DNA from: Coriobacteriales bacterium
GTDB taxonomy: Bacteria; Actinomycetota; Coriobacteriia; Coriobacteriales; UBA8131
Assembly: GCA_031263665.1 (NCBI GenBank)
Contig: JAISFJ010000084.1
Span: 1 to 5,345 of the forward strand
Direction of reading: 5' to 3'
Length of the DNA stretch: 5,345 nt
Made by a program: the position numbers and the translations under genes. This document shows positions 5,304 to 5,345 of this stretch, one piece after another. How positions within the stretch are numbered: the stretch's first letter is position 1; the number at the start of each line of letters is the position of its first letter. The notes under the pieces were generated by a model. It was not told where the DNA came from. It saw only the letters and a program-made list of their open reading frames with translations, and searched no databases.

Positions 5304-5345
5304 TTGAAAGCCGTTGTTGTAATAAAAGTTGGTCAAGAAGGGCAT
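5304..5345 (+). CDS. N-terminus of an unidentified gene (TTG start, partial, runs off right edge)
   Basis: GGGAG (5292-5296) lies 7 nt before a TTG at 5304. From there 14 codons stay open to the window edge, reading MKAVVVIKVGQEGH when the TTG is taken as Met. An in-frame TAG at 5283-5285 confines the start to this short interval, and TTG is the best placed candidate. The run of alternating hydrophobics after a Lys looks like the first beta strand of a Rossmann-type or similar cytosolic domain. No family can be named from 14 residues. The gene follows an intergenic gap of over 400 bp and so is probably a separate transcription unit, but no clear promoter was found. Confidence 0.45.
   Translation, partial: MKAVVVIKVGQEGH

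Overview
The window looks like a piece of a moderately GC-rich bacterial chromosome, most likely Actinomycetota. A Coriobacteriia-like lineage is a guess from style. The evidence is: (i) a MurJ lipid II flippase half whose conserved loops (NNLPN, FAGG, YQLPYGVIAVALSTALL) read like the actinobacterial branch rather than E. coli MurJ; (ii) a main promoter whose -10 box sits 6 nt before the ATG with no Shine-Dalgarno, i.e. a probable leaderless mRNA; (iii) a preference for G/C at third codon positions. No rRNA, tRNA, CRISPR array or intact insertion sequence was found.

Layout. Positions 1-88 (minus strand) hold the start of a divergent gene with a Tat/lipoprotein-like export signal, cut by the left edge. 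Positions 89-256 are a divergent promoter region with a nested palindromic repeat (153-211) between the two promoters. Positions 257-4051 encode one 1264-residue protein. Its parts are a signal peptide, an exported domain resembling a degenerate alkaline-phosphatase fold, about 11 membrane helices, a repetitive cytosolic linker, and a complete MurJ/MviN flippase. Positions 4048-4872 encode a GpgS-like family 2 glycosyltransferase that overlaps the fusion gene by ATGA, so the two are almost certainly co-transcribed and translationally coupled. Positions 4873-5285 are non-coding: first an AT-richer patch with a long gapped inverted repeat, then a REP/MITE-like patch. A further gene seems to begin at 5304 (TTG start, good ribosome binding site) and is cut by the right edge.

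Working model. The two-gene operon appears devoted to the cell envelope. The MurJ half would flip lipid-linked peptidoglycan precursor, the N-terminal half would offer an extracytoplasmic, probably non-catalytic binding domain, and the cytosolic glycosyltransferase would modify a lipid or phosphoglycerate-type acceptor. The MurJ and glycosyltransferase assignments are strong. The role of the N-terminal half and the glycosyltransferase substrate are inference.

The most notable points are the fusion itself, the 36-bp (12-residue) tandem repeats in disordered segments of both operon genes, and a REP-like palindrome carried inside the coding sequence of the fusion linker.
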